NCBI GenBank assembly: GCA_017979445.1
Contig: CM030706.1
Location: 32,815,330-32,879,329, forward strand
Direction: 5' to 3'
Source: Akebia trifoliata
Taxonomy: Eukaryota > Streptophyta > Magnoliopsida > Ranunculales > Lardizabalaceae
Length of the DNA: 64,000 bases
Part shown: piece after piece, positions 33,541-48,542 of the stretch
Layout of the letters: each line of letters starts with the position of its first letter
How positions within the stretch are numbered: position 1 is the first letter of the stretch
The notes under the pieces: model-generated
What the model was told of the DNA's origin: nothing
The model's database searches: none
Seen by the model: only the letters and a program-made list of their open reading frames with translations
Made by a program: the position numbers and the translations under genes

Positions 33541-36500
33541 TCAATCACTCTCCTCTTCGACGTCTGCCAATGGAATGACAAAAAATAGAGCATGAAAATA
33601 CATGTCAAATTGATGCATTAAAATCATCGAACATTGGAACAATTCATACAATAAGGCTTAAAAAAGAAAAGAAATGTTTTATCTTCTTTTTCCTCTTTTT
33701 TTTTCCTTACTGAAAACCAATGTCTCCTGATGCCTGTAAATGGGTCCAAGTGTCATTCTTGATCTGCCTCCAAAATCTTGGTATTTTTAATATATTTTGT
33801 ACAATATTTTCTTTCCAAACTTCTGAAGTATCATGTTTTTTAAATATAAATATCTGGGACCAAGTGAACCATATCTAACATGTATCCCAAACCATCCCAA
33901 TTTATTGGGAATTATTTGAATCCACATAAAACCACATAATTGTTGACAAAGAAGATTATTTTTAGTTCACAGTAAAAGTAATAAGGAATGAAAAAAATTA
34001 TTATAATATACCATTTCTGGTTTCTGTGGATTCTGCAATCTAAGGATGTTAAAGCATGTCGACATAATCAACCAATAAGAGCATTGCCCACCTTACCAAA
34101 TCAGGCCTCGTTTGCATAAATTGTGAGGCATGGAGAATAAGGAAATCTTTCAAACATATTCCATATACACTTACCCTCATTAAACCCTTCACTTGTGTCC
34201 TCGCTGTTGCTGCCATCATCATCATCATCATCATCATCCTCATCCTCATCTTCATCATCATCAGTACCTTTTTTTTCGTCATCTTTCTTACTTTCAACTG
34301 GAACTTTGGGCTTTGTAGTAAATGTGAAATCATATGTGGACCTTCTGCGAGAACTTGAGACAATGTTGCTAACGTCAATTCCTTCAAGTTCTTTCGTCGT
34401 TTCTTTTCTCTTTCTAACTGCTTTGATTTCTGACGATGAAAAGTACAGTGTAATTCAGCATCAAAGAAAATATAGGCATGGTGATATCGCCAAAGAGATA
34501 TACAATACCGACAACTCAAAACAATTAATAAAGCACTAAATTCTAAACCCGATATGCTAGCTTGAAACAATGATGTGGCTTTAGCTGCCCACACATCTAC
34601 AAGAATTCTAAAATTGAGTAGCAAATCCAGAACTGCAAACATGGCTAAATTAATGTAAGATCAAACCTCTCATGGTTATAATCTAGAGTTGGAGAGCAAA
34701 TTTTAGGATGATGGACATACCCGAAACTTTATTTTCTTCTTATTCAATACTAGGGAATGTTTTTGAACTTAAAATCTTGGACGACAATAAAGCACAAACA
34801 CGACACAAATCAGCCGAGGTTCCTGACTCAGCTACCAATGACATTAGAATTATTTGTCCGGTACATGGAGAATTGCTTCTATACTTGGACACAGCATGCA
34901 ACTAAACCGTCCAATTATACAGACATGTAAAAAAGACTTGAATCAAATAGAATACTTAGCATAAATAGGGTTCTAAAGATAATGGGGAACATGGAACCAT
35001 TTAAGAACCTGAAGGATTTGGCTTCAAATGAAAACATAAGCCCTTTACAAGGAAGGCCCATGATGACATCATCAGCACAGATATATCATGATATGATGAA
35101 CAAAGAGCAAAAGTAAGGGCAAGGAAAAAGATTAATTGGAGGTAAAACAACAAAAAAAGCTCGAAAAGTGCAACCTCATGTTCAAAATTCCACTGCCGTA
35201 ACATCAAGACTATAGTATTAAATTTCGACATATTTCCGTTTTCCACAAGTTCCGAGACGAAATTTAATGGATAATTTCCTTTTGTATATATTTCTGTGGA
35301 AATCACTAGTCATTTCACGAAATATTTCGATCGAAATATCAAATTTTAAGTATAAAAATGCAATATTTCAAGCAATAGTAGACTTTGATCGAAATATTCT
35401 TTTTTGAAAAAAAATATAATTGCTTTTAGAAAGAATTTGTAAATTACACATTGTATTTACTAATAAAAAATTACTCATAGCATTCATCTGTTGGCATGAA
35501 TGAATTATGATTAGTTAGTTATCTTATCTATTTCATCTTATTTTAATGTATTCTTTAGCATATAAGTAGTCTATATAAGCACATACATATTTAGCTATGT
35601 TTAAATTAGTTGGATTCATAAGCAACTTATTCAAAAAATAAGAAATATAATGACATATGAATGCAATTTAATAGTATCTTCATTAAGCTGAATGCCCCGG
35701 GACTATTCCTTGGACAGGACCATGGTTTATGGACTGGATACCAGGTTATCCAAAAAAATAAATATTGTATGCAGTTAACGCAACTTATTATTCTTCTTTC
35801 CATGTAACAAGAAGTTGTCGCTCTTCAATTTCACACTCTATATGGTTCTTTATTGTATATTGATGACTTAATGGGTGTGTTTTAATGCCTATTTTGTCAT
35901 TTCCTATAGGGTCCATGAACATTTCTTCAATATTTCTATTATTTCCAAAAATTCTATTAATTTCCACAATAATCAAAATATTTCCATTTCTAGACTAACC
36001 AAAATTGAAATTTAATAACTTTGTCAAGAGGAAGCTTATTAGAGATAGTTTTCAAGGAAGATTATTGGACATTAGTGCTTAGGTATGACGACACAGGGCT
36101 AGTGTGGTCAATTTGATTTGCCCCTTCAACCTACATATATATATATATATAGTGTTTGGCCGCCAAAGTTTTGTCCTTTATGGCTAAAAGTTTCATAATG
36201 GGTTGATTTTTTGTGAGGATGGTCTCTATGGTGAGGAGCTCATCCTCACAAAAATCAGCCCATTCCAAAACTTCTAACCCCAATTTACAAGTTGAAGAAT
36301 CATGGACCATCAATTTGTAAACCACTTTTGATGGTCCATGATTCTTCAACTTATAAACTGGGGTAGAGATCATCTTCACAAAAAATCACCTCATTCTGAA
36401 ACTTCTAACCCTAGTTTACAAGTTGAAGAATCATGGACCATTAATTTGTAAACCACTTTTTATAGGGTTAGAAGTTTTGGAATGGGCTGATTTTTTGTGA

Positions 36501-37498
36501 GGATGACCCCATATAGGACAAAACACGTTGGCTATTGAACCCAATCCATATATATATGGGCAGCATTCGACAACCAACGTTAGGAACCAAAATTTGTCCT
36601 ATATGACTAAAAAGTTTCAGATTGGCCTGATTTTTTGTGAGGATGATCGCTATGGCGAGGAGATCATCCTCACAAAAAATCAGCTCAATCTGAAACTTCT
36701 AACCCCATCAAAAGTGGTTTACAAATTAACGGTAAAAAATCGATGGTGCACGATTCTAAACCACTTTTGATGAGGTTAGAAGTTTCAGATTGGGCTGATT
36801 TTTCGAGAAGACGATCTCTATGGTACTAAGGCATTGGACCCTAAGGTTGGCTGCCAACAGGACCCATATATATATATATATATATATGGGTCATGTTCGG
36901 TACCCTATGTTTTGCTCTATGTGTTTTGTCTTACATGGGGGTTAAAGGTTTTGTCTTATGTGATTATTCAACTTGTAAACATCGGGGTAGATGTTCGGTA
37001 TGGGCTGATTTTTTGTGAGTATGATCTCCTCACCATAGAGATCATCCTCACCAAATATCAGCTCATTCCAAAACCTTCAACCCATGTAAGGCAAATCGTA
37101 TGGTGCTAAACATTTCCCTATATATATATATAGGGTCACGTTATTACGACCCCCTTTGCGACCCCCTTTGCGACACACCTTTTTGTCTTATATGGGCAAA
37201 AGTGTTTGGAATGGGCTGATTTTTTGTGAGGATGATCTCTATGGTGAGGGGATCATCCTGGCAAAAAATCATCCCATTCCAAAACTTCTAACCCCATCAA
37301 AATTGATTTACAAAAATTGGACGGTCTATAATTTTTCAACAAAAATCGGACGGTCTAGAAGTTTTGGAATGGGCTGATTTTTTGCCAGGATGATCCCCTC
37401 ACCATAGAGATCATCCTCACAAAAAATCAGCCCATTCCAAACATTTTTTCCCATATAAGACAAAAAGGTGTGTCGCAAAGGGGGTCGTAATAACGCTG

Positions 37499-37543
<45 letters not shown>

Positions 37544-40500
37544 AAACACAACTGAGTTGGACAATTGTGTATAATACAAATGTCCAATCAACTATAGTGT
37601 TATAGGAGAGAAACCTCCCATCATTTACAGTTTTGTGGGTAAAACCTCCCATCAAGCTATAGTGTCATGGGACTCACTTTATTTCTTTTATTCTTCACCT
37701 CCTCTAATTTTATTATATTTTTCTCTTCTACCCTTTTAATCCACTTATTATTTTTCATCTTTTACCCTTTTAATCTCAATTTTTTAATAATACCCCTCTA
37801 ACTCTATTGTTTTCCACTTTTACCCCCTTAACCCAAAAAAAGATGCCCCTTCCTCTAACTTTACAATATTTTCTCTTTTACCCCTTTAATCTTAATTTTT
37901 TTTAATAATACCCCTTCCATCAAGCTATAGTTTCTTGGAACTCACTTTATTTCATTTATTCTTCACCTCCCCTAATTTTACTATATTTCCTCTTTTACCT
38001 ATTTAATCCACTTTATTATTTTTCATCTTTTACCCCTTTAATATCAATTTTTGTTATAATAATACCCCTCTACTTTTTTTTTTCACTTTTACCCTCTTAA
38101 CCCGAGAGAGGATACTCGTGCCGTAGGCATGGGTGAATTCTACTATATATATAACAACCATGATTTTAAATCTCGTCCGATACATTTGACTTGTCTATCT
38201 GTCTCGTTGGTGGATGAAACCGAGATGTATCGGACGAATTGTCTCCGTCAAGTTTTCCGATACAAATTGTCAAATCATAGATCAATAACAACCATGGTTT
38301 TAAAACTTGTTTTGACGTCTCGTCTCGTCCATGAGTGATACCGAGTTGTCTCAGATGAGTTTTCCGATACGTTTGAGTCATCTCGTTCAAATATGAGAAA
38401 ATTGAACTGTGGTTTTAAATCTCGTCCGATATGTTTGACTTGTCTATCCGTCTCGTTGGTGGACAATACCGAGACGTATCAAACGAGTCGTCTTGATCTC
38501 AGACGAGACTTAAAACCATGATAACAATTTGGTTGTCAAAAAAAAAAAAAAAAGATCTTAACAACTTGTTTGATTCACCAAGATAAATTATTTCTATCAT
38601 ACGTTTTGATCCCCCCATCAATGACCTAAATTAAAATAATTTAGAACTCTTGAACATGTGGTTAATACATTTTTTTTATATTGTACAGTTAAGCTAATTA
38701 GCTTAAAAATATATTTTCCAGCATAAGATGTATGGATGTGTCGGAAAATCGAATTTTTGGGAGTTGGCATGCCTGACACTTCCTATGTTCAACATCAAAA
38801 TGCGTATCTATATCTTGGTTACATCTCACCTTTTTCAGAAGGATTCGTAGACAACCCTTCCTTATCAAGGATCTCCTCCAACTCCTTTATTAGGTAGGCC
38901 TCACGTTTACTCTCAGGTGCCTGCTTGGCTCTCTTGTAAACTGTGGGGGGAACACTGTAATAAAGAGAAAAAGATGTAAAAGTCTTTACCATTAACATAA
39001 ATTATATTGTTTGCAGTATCATTGGTGAATAAAAGGAGAACCAAATACCTCATCCCGCATGATTTGATGACTGACTTCAGATGCTCCACACGTTTTCCAT
39101 ATACCACCGGAGTTGGAACTTCTTTCTTTTTCTGCATTATAGAAAGTGAATTAGATAAAATAAATTTTAACTTAATAATGTAAGGCTCTTTGGAAAAAGA
39201 AAATAATCAATTAGAGACCTTGACAGGCTCTTCGGCAGATGACTGGGAGTGACCATCCTCAGATAGGTTTCCACTATCTTTTGCATCACTACCCTCATCC
39301 GACACCGGTTCCACAACCTTCTTCTTGTTGCTAGTTGTCTTGGTCTCCTCTGCAGATCTTTTGCGGCTTTTGAGCCCATCAGATTTTTGTATTTTTCCTT
39401 TCAGAGTAATCTTCTTTTTTGATCTTTCATCTTCGCTTCCCATAGATTCTGAACTTTCTTTTCTGCTAACCTTTCGAATCATCTTGCCTGGAAAATTTTT
39501 CTTTAGACGCTTGTTCTTAACCCCATTAGTGGGTTCAGAAACTTCAGGACTTTGTAATACCTGGTAAATGGCAGAGGAAATGATAACTTCATACAGGTCC
39601 TATCAAACGTCTTTAATTGGGGTATAAAATGGGTCGGATTTTATCCAAAATCTGAGTGATCCGAAATTTAGCAGGTTTGGACCCTAGGAGTCAACCCAAA
39701 TTAAAAAATGGGTCGGATATGAGTTGGATATGGGTCCATCCCTATATCCGCCTAGGTCCGAATGATATATTGCTTTGAAAATTATAATATTTATGTTTTT
39801 CAAAATATTTGTTTCTACTACTTTCATATAACATGAATTTTTATAAAATAAAAGAATTATAATAGTAAAATAGAATAGTATAACAAAAAGAAAAGAAATA
39901 TAGCACAAAAATGTTGCACGGTCCGAAATTATCTGACCTGAACGACCCAAATCAAGTAAATCGGTAAAGTTGGATCCAGATTTAGTGAAAGCAAAATGGT
40001 TCGGACATGGTCTTAGCAAATAAGATCTTAGTCGGAATCAGGTAAAAAAAATCGGATATGGATAGACTTGGATCTGGTCCGAACCCAACCCGTTTTAAGC
40101 ATTTTTCTTTTAGATAACATAAACTTACTTTATCTAATTGCTCACTTATGAACTTTTTACAGGAATCAAGAGCATTTTTATCAAGTTTAAGATCTTCCTC
40201 CAATAGTCGACGAGCTTTCACCATAGTAACTGTACTGAAACAAATGTGATAGATACTTGTTTCAATAACCAAAAGGAAACAACAAAAACAATTCAAATGC
40301 ATATGGGACATGAAAGATGAACATCAGTGAATCGTAAGATAGATAAGGTAGAAAATGAGCAAAACAAAAACTACAGCAAGATTGAAAACCCATTCAAGAA
40401 TTGAAATAACATACTCAGAATTAGCTCTGAAATAAGAAGCTCGCTTTTTAATAGCCTTCTTTAATGTGTCCTCACTTGGAACTTCTTCAACTTTGATGTC

Positions 40501-43500
40501 TTGAGCTTCCTCAGTTTTATTTTGGACTGTTTTGTCCCGCCCCAAAAGGCCCAAAACAGGAGATCCTTGCATTTTCTCCTCATCTTCGGAACCAGGCTCT
40601 TTCACTTCTTTTTGTAGCTGAAGCTCTTCAGGAAACTCTGGAGTTTCTTCTTTTGTTGAATTAATGATTTCTTCCGACGTTTTGGAGATATTCTCATCGC
40701 CAGCACCATCAAAGCACTGGTGCAAGAAAGACCATAAAATTACTTGTAATGCCCATGAAAAGGGGATGCTAAATAAGATATAATTTATTTTTCAAATGCA
40801 ATTACTAAAGGTCATCAAATCAGCTTTTGATCCATAGAAACATTCCAGAAAAACGAAAAACATAAAAGCCCAATAAACAGAAGAATATAAATCAAATTTT
40901 ATTTCTTGTGAATTCTCATATAGGCTACAATAATAAGTGCCCTTTTGTTGAATAGAAAAGTTAATTTCTAAATCCAAAGCATGCTTAATCAGACAAGCAA
41001 CAGAATATCACATTTTAAATTTGAAGAAAGATAATTCCTAGTATATAAAACCCCTACCTAACATTGGATTAAAGATGCTGCATATAAAAGCAAGTTAAGA
41101 ACTTCCCGAGCGGTTACAAACCCAATCCCAATGGACCAAGAAGTTCTCAAAAAAGACCCCTCTAGATCACTAAAGACTGATTAATCCTAACTTGGACCTG
41201 TGATTGTGATCTTTTTTAACATTTGGAACAATATAAACGTTGATATTTTGGGACATGTGGTTATTTGTTGTGGAGATGGGGTCTGATCATCTATTATTGA
41301 AGTTTAATATAAGATTTGTTGATATAATAGGATAGCACCACCTATAAGGAATAATTACACATCCCTAACTGTCACTCAATTTTTTTCCCATATTTTTCTA
41401 ATTTTACAGAATTTTTCCCTTGTCAACTAATTCCCGAACCCTGACTTGATGACTAAGCCTGTAATTGACCTTAAGTTATATACATCACCAGCCGAATATG
41501 CAAAAGCGTAAACTCCATTTGTAGACAGCCATGATCTGGAAACAATAGACCTCTTCCAAGAGATGCCTTCATATATCTCACAATTCTTTTGACCGCTTGT
41601 AAGTGATGTACCTATGGATCTTGCATAAACTAGCCTATGATACATCTCTTTGTTTGGTAATAACTCTACCTCACTTTAACTTAACTTATGGTTGTTAGTT
41701 GAGATCCTAGCTTACTAGTATCCCTCAATAACCCTAAGATATACTTCCTTTGAGTTATAAAGATATCTTCTTTTTTTCATATAGGTAAAAAAAAAAGAAT
41801 TACGGATTAAAAGCAAAAGGAGACGACAGCCAAGAGAGCCAACTTACAAAAGAAATATAAAGACACCTTCTCAGATCGTATGACCTCTATTACAAGAAAG
41901 TACTTCAGATTTCCTAGATCCTAATCTTGAATTCATTTGACAAAAATTCCTTTGATCTTTGAATCTCTGATAGCCATTTCCAGTCATCATAATGTCAACA
42001 ACATAGACAACTAAGAAATTGTTCAATTGTCCCCTTCACTTCAAAAAGAGGTCATGATCAACATGATTTTAAGAATAATCAATCCTCGACACTACCTGAT
42101 GAACTTCTCAAACCAAGCTCGGAGAGATTGCTTAAGTCCATAAGTTGACATCTTTAAACTTTCCCTTCAATGTCTGAAAGCTGCAACAAGTAGAGGAACC
42201 ATATACACTTCCTCTTTTATGGCTCCATGGAAGAAATCATTTTTCACATTTAGTTAATACAAGAACCGAGAGAAATTGGCCACCAAAGGTAGGACAGGTA
42301 AGGAGCTCATCTTGGTTGTAGGTGCAAATGTCTCCTTGTAGTCAATCCCATGTCTAGGTATTTCCTTTAGCAATCAAGATGATTTTAGACCTTTCAATCA
42401 ACCCATCTGCCTTGTGTTTTATTGTGAAGACTCACCATTTGAGTAAGTTTACTTGTGTTATTCTTCATTAATGCTCTCATTTCCTCCATCATAACCTCAG
42501 GCCATCTTGGATTGGAGAGCACCTCTTTGAAAGTAGATAACAGAAATGAAAGACATGGAGGGCAAGATAGAATAATAGAAAGGAGGCATGGATGCTAGGG
42601 AGAAAATTAGATACACGATGCAAAGTAAAAAGATGTTTTTCTTAGCATGAAATAATAGGAGCCTTATTCTCAGAAGAAGGAACATATAGATCTTACTTAT
42701 TTTCAAAGGACCAGAATTGGTAGGTAGATGAGTCACTGTGGTCACCCCTTTTTGGGGTCATGTGTAGACTTGTGTTCCTTCACCTATGAAGATTGGTTGC
42801 ATCATTAGTAGTAGTAGTAGTCTGCCCTAGAATAATCATAAGGGCAATGAATGGTCTAGAAGGAATAGGAAAAAAAAAAAAAAAAGGAGAGGACACACTG
42901 AGAATGGTGTCTCCTTCTCATTGGTAGGGCTACAGGAAAAATAAGGCATTGATTCAAAACAGGTGACATCCATAGTAACAAAAAGTTTTCCTGACACGGT
43001 CAAAATACTTGTATCCTTTTTTATGTGAAATGATACTCCAAGAAAACACCCCAAATGGCTTTGGGGGGATCCAACTTGGTTCATTTTGGACTTAAGTTAT
43101 GAATGACACCCAAAAAGATGAGGAACAACAAAAGGAAGCTAATCTAGACAAATAACCTGATGTGGAAACTTCAACTACAACACCCGGGATGGCATAGATT
43201 GGATTAATAAGGTAGACCATAACCACTGCATTAGCCCAAAATTTCTTTGAAATGTGCATCCTTATCAATATGCACCGACTAACTTCAAGAATGATACTAT
43301 GGTGATTTGCCACTCTATTCTACTCGGTATCTGGACAAGTATTTTAATGTATCATCCCATGTTCTTCGAGACAACTCTTCAATTCACCTTTAAAATATTC
43401 ACAAGCTTTGGCAAAACTAAAAATTTTGCTTTTTTAATCAAACAAAGTGAACACCATGCTGTGAATTTTTTTAATAATATGTAGAGCTTTATAACAAGTC

Positions 43501-46500
43501 TTCATGAGAGAGACAACTATGTGCAATGAGAAAAATCATCCACTTAAGAAATAAAAATATTATAGCCATCCATAGACCCAATTGAGGTAGGTCCCTACAC
43601 ATCAGAATGATCAAAATGTAATGCAAAATAACTTTCATTCACACTCTAAGGAAATTTTGTTCAACAATGTTTGAACAATTAACAAACTTCACACTACAGA
43701 TAAGGACTTCAAACTAACTTAAACAAGTTTTAAAATGGCAATTTTAAGGACTGAAATGACAAATTCCTTATACGACTGTGCCACAGCCTAACTAGGCTTC
43801 ATTTTATTCCAACTAGGACTATACATGATTGCAACTTTTAGGGTGAACCAGTGATACCCAGAAGGTAGAGACCATCTGTTTCACGATCACCCCCAATCAT
43901 TTTCCTCGTCAGGAGGTCTTGAAAAATACAATGGATAGGAAAGCAAGTTACTTAACAATTCAAATTTTTGGTAAGACTACTAACAAACGCTAAATTCGTG
44001 GAAAATTTTGCAACACAAAGAATAGAGGAAAGAGACAAGTGATTATCGAGCCTGGTCACCCTTTCAAATCTCCATCAAATCACATAGGAATAATTTCTAC
44101 AGAATCGATTTTATTTTTTTTAAATAAACCAAAGCTTATTGATTTGATGCATAAAAATAACCCACAGACCAAACTATCTGATTATCGAACTCTGAATTTC
44201 TGGATGAACCCTTGATATGAAATTATGGAAAAATTATGGCAAATCGCATAAAATTGACTTTATACTCTCAGAGGTCTTTTTGACTTAGGGCAGGCCATCT
44301 ATATGATTGCTAACATCAACCCTCGTAGTTGTCTTTTCAATCAAAACCTCTTTTGGATCCAAGTTACAAATCCTTCTTCAAAACAGAAAACCGATGAAAT
44401 ATTATTTGTCCCTCTTTCAAATTTCAGTAGTTAAAAAAAAAAAAAATGCACGATACTGCGGAACTAAAAACGAGTATTGTTAGAGGCACACTCCAAAAAT
44501 GGATTAAAACCAAACCTGCTGGAAAAAAAAGCTGGCCAGAATCATCTAACCAATGAGGAAAAAGAAATAAAACTAAACTCTTATAATAACTACATTGTGG
44601 AATGATTCTTCCTATAGAACAAAGTAATACAGATAATTCATATTTCAAATAACCAAGTTCTTTCAAATCCAAGGAGGTACCTCTTGCAAACATTGCTTGA
44701 TGAATCTCTTATGGACATCCAATGCAAATTTTTCCAACCCCAATTCCTTTTCTAATACTCTTCGAACCCCTTCAAGAGTCAATGAGCTGCAAAAAGAAAG
44801 AAAGGGGAAAGCTTTAAGATCTATGGAAACTAATGAAGTAGCAAATAATTTCCAATCTCTTAATCAATGTGTAAGGAAATTATGGAATTGATCTTATAAG
44901 AAAAGCCGCATAAATTATACTACCAGCATGGTAAAAACCCCATATACATTATAAAAGAGCAGAAAAATATATAAATTATAGAAGGAAAATCTTACAAGAT
45001 AAGAACCAGATTAACTACGCTCTATACAAGAAACAAAAGCACATTCTTCCCTTTAAGCAGCACAACAAGTATATTCTAATAAGTAATACCAGTTGATTGA
45101 CAGAGAAAATGGATAAAAAAAATACAAGATCATACAAATAATGACAACAAATACACAAACAACTCATATATTTGACTACCATTCTTCACTAGTCCAACCT
45201 CCTGTAAGGTAGTGTTTTAGTGATAATGCTACAACTCTCTAAATGCCAACACTTTTCCCATTAAACTAAATGGACATCCGAGCAAAACCATTTTATCCTC
45301 AACCTCTTTGCACAAAACATTCTTCTAAAAAATATTTTTTGATAAGTAACATTGTTCTAAACAATGATGCTCCATCTCAATGTGACCACTTGTGTGAAAA
45401 AGCATTAATTTTTACAAGATTGGGCACAGTTTTCTAGGATACACTCAACTGCGTAGTCTCTTTTCCACTCGTCACTACATTTGCCAACATCCTTTGAAAC
45501 AAAGTCCCCACATGCCTGCTCTATGGAGGGACCATATCTTCCATCCATGCAAGGAAAATGGGTGCTCTGAAAAATGACTTTAACGGATGCATATAAGAAT
45601 GTAATATTGTAATGTTACTAGGATTTATTTTATTTTTTTGATAAATCACTAGATTATTTTTAAAAACCATTAATGTTTCCTTACTGATTAATCATATATA
45701 GTTTTGTTTTATAAGCAAAGCAATTCATTAAAAAAAAAAAAAAAAGGGAATCCAAAATAGAGGGTTGAGGAGACCCTCCAAGAGGCAACCAAATCATGCC
45801 TAAAGGAAAGGGAAATAAAAGTAGGATCACCAAAAATTTATTCTTTGAAGAAAAACCCCTTGAATTCCTGTTGTGCTTGCACCACATAAAAACATCCCTT
45901 TAATGTCCATAATAATATGGTCCAGACCTTCTTTCTTCCCTTTAAATCTCTAGCATTCAGCTCCCTTCAAATGGACCAACACACTTGACACTACGAAAAA
46001 CTAGCCTAAAGAACCCTAGCCTAGAACTCAGGAGGAAAATGTTATGGGACATTAAACTCCTCCTTCATTGATCAAATTTCCATTTTAAAGTACCCACTTG
46101 ATTCGAATACTGTTTTTAAAGGTTTTTTGAGAGTTATGCCTTGGAGCATGTATTAACTTCTTAGGTTGTAACACATAGAGAAGAATTTAAAGAAAATAAG
46201 AAGAGGATTGAGGAGGAGAAGATGCACTTAGTTGGTTCAGCTTCCAATCACATTCTATTTATATTGACTGGGTTAGAAACCCTAAATTACAACCTATGCG
46301 GGCCCAAAAGACCCAAAAACAACTAAATAAAAAACAAATGAGACGGCTCCAATTTATCGGACACTTGATCAACATATTATTTCTTATCAATCAAAACACA
46401 TATCCATTACAGGTTCATCCAGCAACTTTTAAAATGCTCATGACAGATAGTCTATGTTTGCATTAGGCATTTTTTTTGTGTGTTTAATATTCTCCGAAAT

Positions 46501-48542
46501 AAGGAGCAATAGAATTGAAAATATCTTGTTACTGTATTTTAAGATGAAATTGGCTCCCTAATGTGATAGAATAGAAGTGTGTTTTAGAATTACTTCTTAT
46601 CAAGGATTCCTTGTAGGAGTAAGTCTCTTAAAAGGTTAATCTAAAATTCTGTTTGCATTCAATCATATGGAAATTGAGGTGGTGATACTTTATATGAACA
46701 CGCCTAAATTAATAAAAGACATGGTTTTATATAGGATTGAAATGAGGGACAAAAACAATTCAACTAACACCCAACTTTTTTGGATGACACTTTGATTAGA
46801 GGTTACATAGGATTTGCACATTGTGATTGATGTTATTGGGACCTACAAAGTACCAAAGTCGTTTTCAATTGAAAAAATTAATTAAAAAATTAGCATAACT
46901 AATACGTGTTTGTTGTATAAGAACAAATCATTCTAGTGAGAGTTTTCCATCTAAATGTGAGAATTGAAGTTCATTGAGACTCTAGAGAATAATTGTCAAA
47001 GCCGGTCAACACTAGAGTTGTCATAAACACTCAGGGGTAGAACTTCAGAGAGTCAAATTTCTCAAATTACAACTCTGCGAACCAATAGACCGTAAATAAT
47101 CTTACTTCTCGAGGAGATTCAACCATTTCATCATCATCAAGGTCATATCCAATATTTGGGGTAGATTGAACAAATCTTATTTCTCCATTCAATTATATCC
47201 AAAGCCATGTTGGTCGAACCATGTCACAACAAGCTAATTTGACTACCTCTCTTATTTTAATCTGACCTAAGCTTCATCTAATTTTCCTACCGCAACCACA
47301 ATCAAACAAGGAAACTAGGGAAGTCTAACATTTTCCTCCGGGTGCAAACAAACATTGACATTCCATTCTCCTAGAAGATTGGTTTTCTAAAGAACCATAA
47401 TCTAACTATAATATTTCTCGATAGTAGAAAACAATCCTAAAATCAAAGCTTCCACCCAAGGTGTTGCTCTCACTCATACTTCTAAAACCTCCTATTGCCT
47501 ACCCCCAACTAGTATTATATAAAAAAAAATTATGAGTAAAATTTCATTAAAAACGAGGTTGGATAGATTAACCTAGGATACAAAGTAAACAAAAAAGCAC
47601 ACAAACCACGCAATTCAAGGCCAACGACCAATCAAATCTTCAAAAAAGATGCCTCTAAATGAGTTTTTCTCATTTTCTCTTGTTTGAATTGTTAAGAGGG
47701 GGAGAAGGGATGAGAAAAAACGGTGAGTTTTCTCTCTCTCCAAAAGTGGAGAGAGATTTGGAGAGAAACATTTTTAAAATATTTTATAATTCTAACTCTG
47801 CCCCTAGATATCTTTTAAGACATTTTTAAATTCCAAAGTTGTCCCAATTTCTCTCCAGTCAATCCAAACATGGTGGAGAGAAACTTTCTCTTCTCTTCTC
47901 TTAATGGGTCTCTCTTCTCTCCACTTCTCTCAACCCAAACAAAGTGTTAAAGAAATTGCACGAAAATTAAGGAAGAAACCTAAACTACTATTATATCATT
48001 CCATGATCAACTATTCAAAATCGTTTTTTTTTTTTTTAATACAAATTGATCAAATGCCCAATAGTAGAAAAATCTAGATTCTTCAAGAGGATCAAAAGTT
48101 CTAAAACGGTCGTAATCAATGGCATATCTCATAGTAACGTTTAACTCGGTCGAAATCATCAATCAGCTTTAGTTCCAATGTGTTTGGCCTCGTTATCCAA
48201 GCGTTCGTCGAAAACTATTGAAGAAACACAAACTATTCCAATAAAAATCGAATATTTCTCATAGAAACAACAAACAATTCTAGAATTAATTTCGAAAATA
48301 GGAACTAATTTAAGGTTACACATCCAAAATAAAATTAAAAAAAAAAAAAATGGAGACCCTAATATGTAAAAAAATAAATGGGAAAGAAGAATCAAACAGA
48401 GGATAAGAAAGACGAGTAGAGATTCAAGTTTTTCTCACTCAGCCTGTTTCTTGAAATGCCCTACGCGTGCACGCATAGCGCACGTTATCTTCTCTTCGAT
48501 ATTTGGTTCTTCCTTCTTCACGCTCTTACTAACTTGCGCCTC

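Larger units (their letters stand above)
44787..48438 (-). other. CHZ intron 1, largely repeat-derived
   Basis: This 3.65-kb intron has GT..AG ends. Besides the LINE tail and the MITE listed separately it is AT-rich and without recognisable coding sequence. The minus frame at 48159-48395 next to exon 1 is intronic. A run of T's at 48028-48039 and an A-run at 48338-48350 may be retroposon tails. Confidence 0.5.

Noticed and set aside
34195..34539. Plus-strand frame with a poly-Ser run
   Set aside because: Antisense shadow of the acidic-tail microsatellite in CHZ exon 8.
34049..34642. 197-residue minus-strand frame with a poly-Met run
   Set aside because: Shifted frame across CHZ exon 8. The real frame reads the microsatellite as Asp/Glu and joins in phase to neighbouring exons.
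43092..43313. 73-residue minus frame as an independent gene
   Set aside because: It is the integrase end of the decayed Copia element ([12 protein letters not shown]).
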